Notes: generated from the sequence alone by a model not told the origin. DNA of 64,000 nucleotides from Halichondria panicea (GCF_963675165.1 NC_087388.1:620001-684000); one strand, 5' to 3'; counted from the stretch's first letter, positions 1-11,635 are shown. A program made the numbers and translations.

Positions 1-499
1 GAGTTTTGACTCCTCCAGTTCTTGTAGCAGGTGACTGTTGGTTGCCACTAGTGACCTGGGTGGTGTGAACAAGTCAGTTACCATTAGGCATGAATAATTA
101 AATTAATTGTGGGTATTTAAAAAACATGAGCTCTGAATGAAGAACGTAATTATGTACAGCTGTAATCATGGCAGTGGTATAATTGCTGTTACTATATGTA
201 TAATAGGGACTAATAGGCCTAGATGCTATATAGAACTTTCTTTACAATCACTTTACTATAACTCAAGATAGCCTACATAATAATTATAGTGGGAAAGAAC
301 TAGAGAGAGAGTGGGGAAATAAAGGGCAGAAAGTAAGAGATAGTGGGTACAGTATACATACATAGTTTATCACCTGTGACTCTCCTGAAGCATGACAGCC
401 AGCTGGTGGAGCTGCGTCATGGTGTCAGCCTCAGCCACACCCCTCTCAGCAGCAGCCTCTAATTCAGCTCTCAAATCATCCTTCTCAACCTCAAGGGAC

Positions 500-535
<36 letters not shown>

Positions 536-3500
536 GGGGGGGGGGGTGATCGATATTAGCATTAATTGACAAAAATAATGTTGACGCACGTATTTGTTGT
601 TTGAAGGTATCTAGGCGACTGGTGGGTGGAGCCTGATCCAGTGTCGTTCTCAGAGAAGCATTTTCCTCCTTCAGAGTGGCAATGATTTCATGGAGGGAAG
701 TCTGTGGGGAAGAAGCATAGTTGCATGTACTGCATACGAGGATCACTTATCTATTGAGACCACTCAGTACTGTCCCTACAATGCTATCACTATTAAATTG
801 ACCTCCCTAAAGAGACCACCTCTCTATTAAATTGAGACCACTCAAATACTTAATTCAACTATTGAAAAGATACCCGGCCCATAGAAACTATTCTAGTACA
901 ACAACACAGGAAGATCCAACAATGGAGTGCTGCAATTACACACATGACACTATAATATAATTATTATTGTCAATATGGCAGAGTACGTCATTAACACAAT
1001 TTTTGCTGGTACTGTAAATGTACAGTTTAATACCCTCAACATCACGTAGCCCATAAATATATTATGTATGAGTATCGTTATTATATATACCAAGACCCCC
1101 CCGCCCACTCACAGCCTCCCTGACAGTCTCTCCCAGCTGATGTCGTAACTCCTCCCTCGACCTCTTGTGCCCTGACACCTCCTCCGATAATTTAGTACGG
1201 CTCTCCTCAAAATGCTGACTCAGCACATTAGAGTCGGCCTGGCTTTGCTGCAACTGACCCTATGTGAAAAATAACTTCTAAAAAAATTCTCAAAATTACT
1301 TTTCCATACCTTTAATTGAGTAATTTCCGCATCCTTTTCTTGCAAGTTTGTAGTAACATTGTCCAGCTGTTGTTGAAGATCTCTGACGCTTTCCTCAAGT
1401 TTACCTTGCCTCTCCTGTTCATCCCGTGGGCGTGTGTGGTGTGAGGTGTGTGGGCGTATGGAGGGTGGGGGGATGTGAGCTCGGAGCCAGTCACTAAATT
1501 TATCTGTTGTATATAAACGAAAAATTACACAAATGAACCAAAAAGCAATACAATAAGCTTTATGGTATAAAAATCGATGCCCCTGAAAAATGCACCAATA
1601 TATGTTAATTATTAAGCTGGTACATACACATGCCCATCAATGACTAAACCACCTTTGAACTCTGAGTCTCTCTGCAGCGGACCAAGATCTCCGTCAACAA
1701 ACCTGAGGGGGTGGGTGGGTTACAGGTAACCATAGCAACTAATGTACGTGTGAGTGTGAGGCTGACCATTGCATAAATCCGAGCAAATCTTCTAGAGCAG
1801 CGGGCACTCCATCATCACTATGGTAACGACCCACCTTTACAATCTCAGCATCATCTGTAAACGGTTAATAAATTAATTTTCTTTTTAACCATTTAACTTA
1901 ATTACCATTGGTAATACTGCTCTGCTCCGGTTCACTAAGAGAGCGTGGAGTGGGTGTCAGTGTGAAGTGGCCCACCCCCCTTTTATCTCCGCTGTGTGTG
2001 GGCAGGCTGTGATGGTGTGAGGGGGTGTGGAGCTGACGAGCTTGGTCCCTCTTAGAGATCAGATCCAACAGTTCATCAGTGTCGTTGTCTAAACCTGTAC
2101 ACACAAACACATGATATGAGCATCACACGTACAAGCATCACATGACACAAACACATGATATGAGCATCACACGTACAAGTATCATATGACACAAACACAT
2201 GATATAAGCATCACACGTACAAGTATCACATGACACAAACACATGATATAAGCATCACACGTACAAGCATCACATGACACAAACACATGATATGAGCATC
2301 ACACGTACAAGTATCACATGACACACACACTGTTAGGCTACAGCAGTAACGACTGACACAATAATAGAGTGTGGCTACCATACACGCTGCAATACTTCAC
2401 TTGAGCGTGGAAGGACTAGCTACAACTAAGCTGCAAACGTACTAACTTGACTCACAGCTGGGTCTGGGGGCCAGTGACTTGACCAGCTCTTTCCTTGAAG
2501 ACAAACTGCACACACAGATATCAGTAGTAGACGTTGATATAATTATATACATACAGTGAAACCTGCTTAGGCTGGTGACTTAGTACATAAGCAGGTCACC
2601 CTCCATAATACAGCTAGGTTAATGGGCCCCAAACTGCACACACACACACAACTGTCAGTAGTAGACATTGATACAGCAGCCTCTACTCTAGTACACACAC
2701 TCACTGTTTGCCACTGCGTGATGACGCTACAGGTGTGCTAGATGGAAGGCTTCTGTCAAACAAGTGAGCCTGTGGGTGGGGGGGGGGTGGGTGGGCAGTC
2801 GGCTTAGAAACAAACAAGACTATAAATTGATTCGTAGAACGAAAGGTGCTAGTTATTTGGGCTCACCTGATCAGAGTTGAAATGTAGTAAGGCGGCTCTT
2901 CTCTCAGCATCCCTCACACCACGGTCATCTGTGAGAAGACAATAACTTTGAGTGGCCATAACTCCACTTCTGTTGACCCGATTTCAATAATTTTGTGATA
3001 TTCTGAAAGCTTAGAGTGAGCTCTTTCAAATGGTATGTTCAGCTCAAATTTTTCGATCGGACCCAAATTTGACATTTTCCCCCACCTATATATAGCCCAT
3101 GCTTTTTTATCAAAATCAGCCTCGAAAATGACCTTTGATTTTAATACACCATCTGAAAGAACATATTTTAGGCTACCAGAAAATCATAAAATCAGTGACA
3201 TTGGACCATCCTAAGACAAGTTATGGCCTCTCAAAGATGCTACCATTGCTACTCTCACCTAGCTTCCTGAGGTTGACCAGCATGTGGACCATAAAGAGTC
3301 TGTAGTCTGTCTCGTTCTTTGTAACTGGGTTTAGGCGAAGGTCCAAATCCTGCCAAAGACATTTATTACCATTTCACTCACAATACATTAATAATTAAAA
3401 AGTGGTCTCTCAAAATTATTGATGAAGGTCAACCTTCTTGTTGGTACAGTGAGCGGTACGTAAAAGTAAATAATGGGCATACACTTGCCTTTAGTTTCTT

Positions 3501-4398
3501 GTTGTGTCTGAGTCTGAACAGCTCTGTCAGTGATCCAATGTTGTTGTAGTAGCTGAAAGCTGTTGTCAAGGAAACAGATTATTTACTATAATTATAGCTG
3601 CTAAGTACGTGCAGCAATGACATAAGAATATGGATGTACCCAGAAAAATGTCTAAAGTGGCGGATATTTTCAACCCTCAATCTCAATCAATTTGCCTTTT
3701 TTATAGCCTGACATCATCTAGGTCTAAGAGGTGGTTAGTACCGACCACCACCATGTACCGACTAGTGTGCTTGATCATCTAGGTCTAAGAGGTGGTTAGT
3801 ACCGATGTGTGGTAAACTAGGTCTAAGAGGTGGTTAGTACCGACCACCACCATGTACCGACTAGTGTGCTTGATAGAGTAAAGTGTAGGATACATGTTGA
3901 GGGATTCCAGATGCTTCAGATGCTCAAGTCCCTAGATACGAGTTGCATAAGATGAAAATAATGCATACAGGAGCATAATAAAAACTGCATTTTGATAGCA
4001 TTAGTTTTCCCTATACAAACTTTAGACTCTGTCCCACACACACCCACATACCGCCCCTATCTCCACCTCCGCCCCCACACCTCACCTCCAGCGACTCAAG
4101 GGCGTTCCTCGAAAGGTCAAGATGTTTGAGGCGGACAAACCCAGCCAGCGATCTGCTGAGGTGAGTTATTTTCTCGTAATAGGACCCAGGCAGGGAGATG
4201 GACCTCACGTCATCTGCAGACGTAATAATTACATACGATAAGTACATACAAGGCCTTAAGGCAGACCATTACTTATACGTACGTACCTAGGGTATCTTTT
4301 TGCAGGTTGAGATGCTCTCTTATCCACTTCTCTGTGATGCAGAGGACGCCATTGCTGTCAGTCTTAGTAGTGTTTCTAGCTCTGTCGTTTCCAGCCAT
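1..4398 (-). CDS. CEP72: CEP72-family centrosomal protein: LRR plus coiled coil (16 exons visible, 3' end outside window)
   Basis: Coding exons in minus-strand order: 4398-4287, 4213-4086, 3931-3894, 3552-3489, 3349-3259, 2928-2867, 2769-2705, 2505-2456, 2094-1906, 1854-1767, 1702-1630, 1414-1310, 1259-1113, 701-590, 500-374 and 55 to beyond 1. All splice phases agree. The N-terminus has the leucine-rich repeats and LRR cap of the vertebrate CEP72/LRRC36 family: GSYYEKITHLSRSL, LKHLDLSRN, YYNNIGSLTELFRL, DLDLRLNPVTKNETDYRLF, then DDRGVRDAERRAALLHF. A DNDTDELLDLI segment matches the family's central acidic motif. The C-terminal exons are heptad-rich coiled coil, with MLQESH and SHLLQELEE matching the CEP72 tail. 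CEP72 is known to act at centriolar satellites and to recruit pericentriolar proteins. The intron after 3489 starts with GC rather than GT. Family assignment is strong; CEP72 versus LRRC36 rests on the coiled-coil tail. Confidence 0.88.
2098..2330. repeat. 44-bp minisatellite in CEP72 intron
   Basis: About five tandem copies of a unit of roughly 44 bp that begins ACACAAACACATGATAT and contains GCATCACACGTACAAG. The array starts next to the acceptor of the exon at 2094-1906. Copies differ by only one to three bases, so the array is young. Confidence 0.85.
2950..3240. repeat. Interspersed ~290-bp repeat, copy 1
   Basis: This intronic block recurs at 22800-23095 and 33300-33590. Shared landmarks are TGAAAGCTTAGAGTGAGCTC, GGACCCAAATTTGA and GGCCTCTCAAAGAT. 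No terminal repeats or coding capacity were seen. All three copies lie in introns of minus-strand genes in the same orientation. The class is unknown. Confidence 0.75.
3712..3872. repeat. Short tandem duplication in CEP72 intron
   Basis: The motif ATCTAGGTCTAAGAGGTGG followed by TTAGTACCGA occurs three times. Two copies carry the extension ACCACCACCATGTACCGACT. This is a local duplication inside the intron between exons 3931-3894 and 3552-3489. Confidence 0.75.
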
Positions 4399-4626
4399 GC
4401 TTTTGCATTTCAAAGCTTCTGATCTGGGGAGGTTCAGGGTTCGCTAATAACCAATTTTCAATTTTCACCGAGCGCCATTTACCATAACACCATTTTACCT
4501 AGTTCTCCTCAACTATAAAGAAGGTAATTCTGTGATACTGTATTTTGATTACAATGTATACTCTCCCCTCTCTATGTCACATGCACAGTGAGCTCTACAA
4601 TACATATCCACGAGTTTATATCACCC
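4399..4626. promoter_or_regulatory. Divergent CEP72 / PDP1 promoter interval
   Basis: Only about 228 bp separate the CEP72 start codon (minus, 4398) from the PDP1 start codon (plus, 4627). Both 5' UTRs and both promoters must fit here unless upstream non-coding exons exist. No clear TATA box faces either gene. A shared bidirectional promoter is inferred from spacing only. Confidence 0.5.
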
Positions 4627-6043
4627 ATGGTTTCCATGTGGTGTCTCAGAGTGAAGTCAATCCGTCGTCGTCCGATGACTCTCCTCGGGGCAGCTGCTGC
4701 TACCAGTTTCTTCGTTGGCGTTGCTCTATTCAAATCATGGACTCCAGGTGACTACTAGACTCCCACCACACCTACAGACGTACATGTAGACCCTTATAAA
4801 ATTGTTCGTATTAACATTTATTTATTTATTTATTTTCTGTACAGCTCATGTGCAGTGTGTAGCCTCTTGTGCTTCAGTGGGTGTGTATCAGATACTGCAA
4901 AAGAACGAAGCTTCCAAGAAATTGAAAAACCACCGAGTGAAAAGATTTGACGTAAACTTTCTTGGTTCCAACTCACCAATTGAAGATCGATTTGTGGTCG
5001 GTGCTAGTAATAACCTAGGAGCTACTCTCTTCTCAGTAATTGACGGTCACAAAGGAACCCATTGCTCACACTACCTCCAACACCACATGTTACAACACGT
5101 ATCTACGGCTCTACACAAAACAGGAGATGTTAAAGATAAAGACGACTTGAGAATTATACTGAATATGAACAGTACACCTTTTGTCGTTAACTCACAAGCT
5201 GAAGTCGAGCTCCAACCCAAAGACGGTTTCGATGGAAATCTAATTAAAGGATGTTTACAGAAATCTTTAAGTTTATTGGATGATTCGTTTTGCAATGCAG
5301 CTCTTGAAGACATTAAACTCATCCAAAAAGGACACTCCCTATCTCCTGACATGAAACAGCGTGTAATGACGGCCATTGAGGGGGCGTGTGCTATCACAGC
5401 TGTCGTGAGAAAAGACGACATTTTCGTCGCTAATACGGGAGATTGTAGAGTAGTGATTGGGCGAGAAACGGCCGGTAAAACTTGGACAGCTGTTCCACTT
5501 TCAGACGACCAAAATGCTCAGAACAAAGCTGAAGTGAAGCGGCTCCAAGACGCACATCCGGGGGAGACGGTGATAATTGAGAATCGTGTTCTGGGCAGTT
5601 TAATGCCTTTCAGAACATTTGGCGATGCTGACTTCAAGTGGGAGAAAAAATACTTGCAAGGTTTGATGACCACCTGGATAAACTACGAGACGCCACCGTA
5701 CGTAACAGCTGAGCCTGTGGTCACCCACTGTAAAATCGAAGAGAGTGATCGTTTCCTGATAATTGGATCGGATGGTTTGTGGGAAAGAGTGTCTAACGAA
5801 GAAGCTGTAAACGTTGTTGCAAGGACTCAGGGGGAAAAGAAGTTTTCAAAGAAACGGTCGTTTTTTGGTTCGATATTTGGAGAGTCAAGGGACGATGAGT
5901 GTTGCCGTGACAATGCCGCTACTCAGCTATTGTGGCATGTGTTAGGAGGTAGTGATACTGAAGTGTCTCAGCTACTCAATGTAGACCCGAGGGTTAGCCG
6001 AATGTATCGTGATGACATCACTATTATTGTTGTGTACTTCTAA
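4627..6043 (+). CDS. PDP1: Pyruvate dehydrogenase phosphatase catalytic subunit (PP2C family, mitochondrial)
   Basis: Two exons, 4627-4747 and 4845-6043, joined in phase 1, giving about 440 residues. PDP dephosphorylates the E1-alpha subunit of pyruvate dehydrogenase in the mitochondrial matrix and reactivates the complex. PP2C motifs are visible: SPIEDRF, SVIDGHKG (metal-binding DGHxG), ANTGDCRVVIG, SDGLWERV and RDDITIIVV. PDP-specific stretches include LMPFRTFGDADFKW, TPPYVTAEP and RMYRDDITIIVVYF, which track mammalian PDP1 closely. The first exon encodes a basic, hydrophobic leader (RRRPMTLLGAAAATSFFVGV), fitting a mitochondrial targeting or membrane segment. The start chosen is the first ATG whose frame joins exon 2. 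Its neighbour downstream, TEFM, is also mitochondrial. Confidence 0.92.
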
Positions 6044-6274
6044 AATTTAATCATTTCTATCATTTTGTGTATTATCAATACATCAAACTCTGATTCAAAT
6101 TATTGACATGTTACTATTGTGATCTTTGCCACCACTATTAAAATGGTGATAAAGCTGCTGTCAGATTACTCGGCATAAAACTATGTAGATCTACACCTAG
6201 TGTACCTATAAGAAGAGATCAGTATGGATTCAGGAAGAGACTACATCAACTGTTAGATTTACATTGAATTGAAA

Positions 6275-8194
6275 ATGAATTTAGTAAAAACGATGAACAA
6301 TATCAAAGGAGTAGTCCATCTGTTGAATATCGAGTCTCGACAAGTGTTACTAAGTAAACCTGGTATAGGACCAAAGAGAGTCGAGAAGATCCTTACCCTG
6401 AGGAGCGATTGCATGAAAGATGGCGGATCAATGAGTCTAAGAGATGCAATGGATGCGAAGGCGATCACTCCTAGTCTATTGGCAAAGCTAACGGGAGATG
6501 AAAATGCACCATTTGTGATCAAATACGTAGAACTGTATTGCCAGAGCTTCCATGATGTCTGTCAGGTTGGTAGATCTAGTAACAAATGTTGATCAAGGAC
6601 CAAGTACCGTTAATGCTTGCACGGTTACGTATTGCTAAATGCCACAGTGGATTTACCGTCTATAATTACTATATATAGTGCTCCTATACTGAGGTAGTCC
6701 GTACCTAGTGTTCTCCTAGTGTTTCCATACAGGCACCTAATAGTGACAGGGCTGCATGAGGTATACCTAGTGTTCTCCTAGTGTTTCCATACAGGCACCT
6801 AATAGTGACAGGGCTGCATGAGGTATACCTAGTGTTCTCCTAGTGTTTCCATACAGGCACCTAATAGTGACAGGGCTGCATGAGGTATACCTAGTGTTCT
6901 CCTAGTGTTTCCATACAGGAACCTAATAGTGACAGGGCTGCATGAGGTATACCTAGTGTTCTCCTAGTGTTTCCATACAGGAACCTAATAGTGACAGGGC
7001 TGCATGAGGTATACCTAGTGTTCTCCTAATAAATTATTCAATAGTGCTTCCATACATGTACAGGGTTAGGGAGGGGGTTAGGTACTAGAATATTTTGCAA
7101 ATGTGATTAAAAATAAAATCACAAAAACCTAAACTGGTACTGCATGCATGGTATGACACAAGATCCCTGTCAGAACGCAATAGTTAGATCACAAAGGGTC
7201 ACTCATTCGCAAATGTTTTTCACACCCAACATATTCTAGTAATACGGTATAATGTATACTGCAGTCCAAGAAAAAGCAGGGAAATTATTTTGGGAGCCAG
7301 TAAATCATGTGAGAAGAAGAGAAGTACCACACAATTTTGTGTTGACCCATCTACAGTACGTAAGCCAGAACAAAAGTCAACACTAAAATACCAATATTAT
7401 TACACAGGTACATTTACAATGTTATAGCCAGCCTCTCACCTGCCCATGCAATCCAAGTTGAGGGTTACTCACCTGTAACCACAGTTTAAGCTTGCACAAC
7501 CACTGTTGCAAAGATTCTGCAAAACCCTGTATAGTGTTTCCTTACATGCAGATACCTAGTAATCTCCTATCTCTGGATCTGGGCATACACAATGCTGCAT
7601 ACGTTCTCATGGATACTGACTACACTGTACGAGAGTGGAAAAGACTGGACCTGGGCATGCCCTCTCCTTATAATCCAGAGGAATGCTTCAGAAAGGTCAG
7701 CTTTCAGCGGCAGTTTTGCATGCAATAAAGATTCAAAAATATTTTTTTTGCAGGTGAAAGAATCCCTGGGGCAGTTTCCACCAGCTGATCTGTATGTGAT
7801 AGAGGAACAAAGTCACAGAAACCCATCTAATCGAGGTTTTCTAAACATCAGTGTGCAACTGAGAGTCTTAGAGGCCATGGTTTTGGCAGTATCCAAGCTC
7901 ACAAGCTTGTCCCCAGTCCATTCTCTGTCTCCAAACCGTGTCTCACGATACTTTGGTACCAACGGGAAAAGTGGGGCTGCTGCCAAGAAGAAGATGTCTA
8001 TCGAGTTTGCTACCAAAATGATTGAAACTCTCAATCCAATGAAGACCCCTCTTGGAAATACAATAAAAGTGCCACAGGATTTAGTCAAATATTTTGAAAA
8101 GGAGAAAAAGAAGGACGACCTCAGCGATTGTTTACTCCAGGCTGCAGCTGTTGTTGATTGGTGTAAAATGACACAAAAACTTAACTATAATTAG
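6275..8194 (+). CDS. TEFM: Mitochondrial transcription elongation factor, TEFM-like
   Basis: Three exons, 6275-6565, 7552-7695 and 7754-8194, all phase 0, about 290 residues. The first exon carries a helix-hairpin-helix motif (LLSKPGIGPKRVEKIL). Exons 2 and 3 encode a RNase H-like fold: SLDLGIHNAAYVLMD, ADLYVIEEQ, then a C-terminal DDLSDCLLQAAAVVDW. This HHH plus pseudonuclease order is that of metazoan TEFM, which binds the mitochondrial RNA polymerase and raises processivity. Human TEFM aligns by eye at PKADFYVLE and YDSLLQAIAFYELAVFD. No mitochondrial presequence is visible after ATG 6275. A stop lies at 6254-6256 just upstream, so an earlier exon spliced to about 6257 is possible. The roughly 1 kb first intron is packed with repeats. 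Confidence 0.82.
6702..7030. repeat. 62-bp minisatellite in TEFM intron 1
   Basis: About five near-identical 62-bp units, each containing CCTAGTGTTCTCCTAGTG and CATACAGGCACCTAATAG (or CATACAGGAACC). Unit starts step by 62 bp from about 6758. The unit resembles the sequence at the acceptor of TEFM exon 2 (7535-7575). Confidence 0.9.
7061..7529. mobile_element. TIR element (CAGGG family) in TEFM intron, degraded, with nested MITE
   Basis: The right end, TTGCAAAGATTCTGCAAAAC-CCTG, matches the terminus of the 738-bp element at 12815-13552. The left end, CAGGGTTAGGG, is only a short match. Both ends abut TA, and the outside flanks (TAGTGCTTCCATACATG and TAGTGTTTCCTTACATG) are related. This suggests insertion at TA inside a repeat unit. 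A second MITE (7080-7249) sits within it. The left boundary is uncertain. Confidence 0.45.
7080..7249. mobile_element. MITE, TACCGTATTAC family, degenerate copy
   Basis: The block GTCAGAACGCAATAGTTAGA, then CACAAAGGGTCA and CATATTCTAGTAATACGGTA, matches the complete copies at 34508-34711 and 56614-56832. Its left end is eroded (GGTACTAGAATATTTTGC). Confidence 0.7.
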
Positions 8195-8815
8195 ATAGTT
8201 TCAAGAGTGGCATATATACGCACTCCTGGTTGTACATTTGACAATAACAGTTAATTTTGTTGCTTTTTTTGTTATTTTTGGCTGAGTTGAGAGGTGCTCT
8301 GCACAGAAAATTGTTTGTTAATACCTCTGCAAACGAATACATACGCAAAGCATGCACATTTTTATTTCTTTATGTCTGAGTTGAGCATTCAAAACTTTTT
8401 TTCTTTAATAGTGTACATGTAAAAAAAACCTGTGGGGGGCACAATAGACGTTTATGAGCTGAAGAATGCAATTAGTGTTGATTACTACTTGGTTTACTTC
8501 CGTAGTAGTTTTAGCCACACCCACTTTACATGTAATTACATTGTGTACTGAATGCAGGTGTCATTCACAAAATCTAAATAAGCAAAACCTGGGTACGTAA
8601 CAAATTATTAAAACACACTTTTTCAAATTGAATGAAAGATAACAAAACTAACATGGATGTACACATTTTCACTCTTGATTGAGAGTTAAATAGCTTAATT
8701 AGTGTGTCATTCGCAAAATAATGTACACACTCAAAACCTGGGTATACAGACGAGCACATCCAGCTGCTTCTGCACACATATAAAACGTTTTCAAATTGAA
8801 TGCAAAATAACAAAA
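8195..8815. other. Intergenic, no gene seen
   Basis: This AT-rich spacer lies between the TEFM stop and the 3' end of MDDD gene copy A. Two related segments with TTTTCAAATTGAATG and AATAACAAAACTAA (about 8625 and 8790) resemble the 3' flank of the MDDD copies at 24915 and 28170, so duplicated flank is present. Confidence 0.5.
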
Positions 8816-9898
8816 CTAAATGTGTTTGTATGGATGTACACATCCTGCAGTATGGGGTAACACACAAGCATTAGAGTAGCCACTTTGTCTATCTTTGTAC
8901 CCGCCTGATCTCCACTCCTGCATTAAACTGTTTTCTCTGAACTCTTCTATTGGAACTATTTTCTCAATGTCTTTTGTTATTAAATCAATGATCTCCCTCG
9001 TTTCAAAGTGCCTTGGATAGGATCTGTGTTGAGTGTTCCGAGTGATGAATTCCACAGGGAACACCATTTGATTGTGGTAGGCCATGTCACCCATTAAACA
9101 GATATACCACTGAGAGAACCACCAACTAGTGTTATCAAACCGATTCCAATGATGCAAAACAGGTTCCAAAACAGTCTCAGCAGCTTTGTGGTGGAAGGCA
9201 TTAATCATACCGTCAAAAAAGACGGCTGTAACATACTCTTCCATAGGCTCTTGGAAACAACCATTTCTGATTTTGAATCGAATTGTCCGGTCGACTGATC
9301 GCCATTCTTCAGTATCGATTGCCGCTATTGGAGGCCGCAAACGAAACAAAAAATCTTCAAATGATCTCCAAGGATTTTTGTTATGATCTTGTACATCGTT
9401 ATACAGCTCTATTTTAGCATCATCATCCATGAAAATGTAATACATGTACTTTTTATCTCCTTGCACTGTGGTATTGTACAGTATCCCTCTGCCGGTAGTC
9501 CAGGTGGTAGATGGATGAAAGATATGGGTAACGTGGGAACTGTACGTACTGGCGGTGGTGCATCTCTCCTTGTATCCTAGCACCAGCAAGTCACACTGAC
9601 AATCTAAAGAGTTGCCAAATATATCAATTGATAATAAATCTTCAGGAACACAGCTTTCAGTCATGATCATGTAGAGAAATTTCTTGTGGAAATCAACACC
9701 ACTGTCTAAATTGCAATCTGTAGCTTTGTGTCTGGCGATATTGGACCTTGAGTAATGAGGGATTAGCTCCACTGGCAACACAAATAACTTGTCTAGGAGG
9801 CAGTAATGTCGTAGTATATACAATACTAGTATTATATCCACCATTAGAGCAGCAACAAAACAGCAGGAAGTTCTTATTTTAGGGACGAATAGCTTCAT
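8816..9898 (-). CDS. MDDD-family type II membrane protein, copy A (putative glycosyltransferase-like)
   Basis: Single-exon gene, 360 residues, intact. A short cytoplasmic N-terminus is followed by one hydrophobic segment at residues 13-33 (VAALMVDIILVLYIL), then a Cys-containing luminal region with NTT and NTS sequons. This is the layout of a Golgi type II enzyme. The central YYIFMDDDAKIELYNDV at about residues 155-170 looks like a GT-A DxD metal and sugar-nucleotide site. Other blocks are STTWTTGRG, NPWRSFEDFLFRLRPPIAA and SWWFSQWYICLMGDMAYHNQ. Enzyme activity is inferred; I do not recognise a characterised relative. Very close copies occur at 11657, 14718, 24938 and 28245, all on the minus strand. 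The start is the ATG shared by the copies (MKL). Confidence 0.8.
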   Translation of the reverse strand: MKLFVPKIRTSCCFVAALMVDIILVLYILRHYCLLDKLFVLPVELIPHYSRSNIARHKATDCNLDSGVDFHKKFLYMIMTESCVPEDLLSIDIFGNSLDCQCDLLVLGYKERCTTASTYSSHVTHIFHPSTTWTTGRGILYNTTVQGDKKYMYYIFMDDDAKIELYNDVQDHNKNPWRSFEDFLFRLRPPIAAIDTEEWRSVDRTIRFKIRNGCFQEPMEEYVTAVFFDGMINAFHHKAAETVLEPVLHHWNRFDNTSWWFSQWYICLMGDMAYHNQMVFPVEFITRNTQHRSYPRHFETREIIDLITKDIEKIVPIEEFRENSLMQEWRSGGYKDRQSGYSNACVLPHTAGCVHPYKHI

Positions 9899-10010
9899 TC
9901 TTGAGAACGACTTTTCTCAGATGCCTCACCTAAAAAAATGTTATTATTATATAGGCCAATTAAATTTCGTATGCATGTGTGCATTATTGCGCAGAGCACA
10001 ATAATGCGGC

Positions 10011-10560
10011 CTAGATTCGAAGTGACCAGTACACATTGTACAATGTACACACTTTACATGTACAGATAAATATGCTCCTCTTCCATAACACTTTATAGCA
10101 TATTGAGCAAAAAAATTTTAGCACCCCTCCTGTCAAGAGAGACAGAGCGATACCGGCTGCCTTAGTGATGGCCCACTCTACCCAACTGAATTCTCCTGTG
10201 ACCATACCCTCAATACCGTCAATGCAGTCAGAGATTCCTTCTCCAATGAGGAACATTCCGAACTGTGACGCAACCATATGTTGCATTAGCACACTTATAT
10301 TACTTGATAGAACCGATACTTGTACGATATTAATTAGGTATGGTAAGCTAAGAATCAATGCTTTGGGACCACCAGAATGCCTTGGATTGCTTATATACAA
10401 TCAGGATTGGAATCATGTAAAGAGGAGATGAGAAAATTGGGCATTGAATGGTTAAGTCAATAGTTTGGGTCGAATAAATCATGCTCCCACTTGGACACTG
10501 CGTTCTCCTGGCCCCGCTGGCCGCAGGATGAATCTCTACAGCTAGGAGAGAAAATAACAT
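10011..10560 (-). pseudogene. Exon remnants of an unidentified gene, copy 1
   Basis: Two exon-like pieces are readable on the minus strand. One gives HPAASGARRTQCPSGSMIYS ending near 10400. The second gives GMFLIGEGISDCIDGIEGMV then SWVEWAITKAAGIALSLLTGG and runs to about 10100. Acceptor-like TAG sites precede both, but no complete gene can be built. The same block recurs at 13690-14160 (frameshifted) and in part at 16224-16490, so it travels with the MDDD gene as one duplication unit. The parent gene is not recognised. Confidence 0.5.
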
Positions 10561-11109
10561 TTTCAATAGCCACATGTACTATCGATAGCTAATTATAGAG
10601 ACTAGCTGCATGTTCTTGTCTTTCTCAGTTGTTCTCCATTACTATGACTGAAAGCTGTGAAGAATACTATTGTCACTTTGATCAGATGTATTTGGCAGAC
10701 AGTGCATGGGGTGCATGATTATGCTTGGGTTCTCATTTCGAGGTTACGCTGTACCTCATGCTGCCTCTCTAAAGTCTTCCCCATTGTTGTAGCTAGCAAT
10801 GGGAAATTGAAGAGAGGCAACTTCATGACTCACACCGCCACACCTCCATGCACCCTGTGATGACACTTGATACTAAGCTTGATACTATAAGCGAAACCAG
10901 GAGCCCATAATTGAGAGCTCCTGGCGAAACTCATAAGTGTAGAGTCTACTACTCAGTACTGGGTGATTGATACACCATTCTCCATGAGTTCATAATTATT
11001 GGAGCTGTTCTCTAAGTCATCAGTTTATAATTCATATAATTTATAATCATAATTATTATCTCTGGCACACATATTAAAAATACAAAATTAATAAAATAGT
11101 TTCAATGAA

Positions 11110-11635
11110 AGCACCGCAGGTGCTGATGCCTCGGTGGAGATGTCAAAGCTACATAACATAAAGCTGCTACTAATAGCTTTTATGCAAAACAATTAAATTT
11201 TGCTGCATTGCAAAAACTCAGCGAGTGGGTAATGATCGACCATGATTGTTGTTAAAACGATCGATGCCAAAAGTTCAAGTCTAAAATTAATAGCTGCCAT
11301 CAGCAGAGCCTTGCAGCTCTCTTCTCACTCTTGCAGCTACCAATAGCTAGCGTTCTAGTGCAGAGCTAACTACTAAGTAGAGTAGCAACACTCGGTAAAC
11401 AAGTTTGGCTACGTGCTCTTCTAAAAAGGCTGCAATGGCATTCCAAGTAAGCAAAACTAGGCATAACTCGAGAATGAAACATTATTTTGCAAATCCACTA
11501 ATTAAAATCCAAGTAAACATGACTAGAAGCCTATAGAAACTCTTACTTGCACTTGATTCATCCTTGAGCAGCTGTAGCAGTCTACACAGACACACTACCG
11601 TATACCTCGCTTGCGCATGCGCACCGAGGCATAAT
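11110..11635. mobile_element. Insertion specific to duplication unit A
   Basis: Unit A and unit B are colinear, except that A has about 525 bp between TTTCAA and TTAATTACG where B reads straight through (near 14690-14703). The insert ends carry inverted ATGCCTCGGTG (11126) and CACCGAGGCAT (11622-11632). These are short TIRs; the exact left boundary and target duplication are not clean. Confidence 0.55.

Noticed and set aside
5071-5421. Minus-strand 116-aa ORF
   Set aside because: It is antisense to PDP1 exon 2, which has unambiguous PP2C motifs.
6702-7030. CRISPR-like repeat array
   Set aside because: The units are directly tandem without unique spacers and lie in an animal intron; it is a minisatellite.
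9186-9386. Plus-strand ORFs repeated at 12042, 15103 and 28615
   Set aside because: They are antisense shadows of the MDDD genes and recur only because the genes are duplicated.
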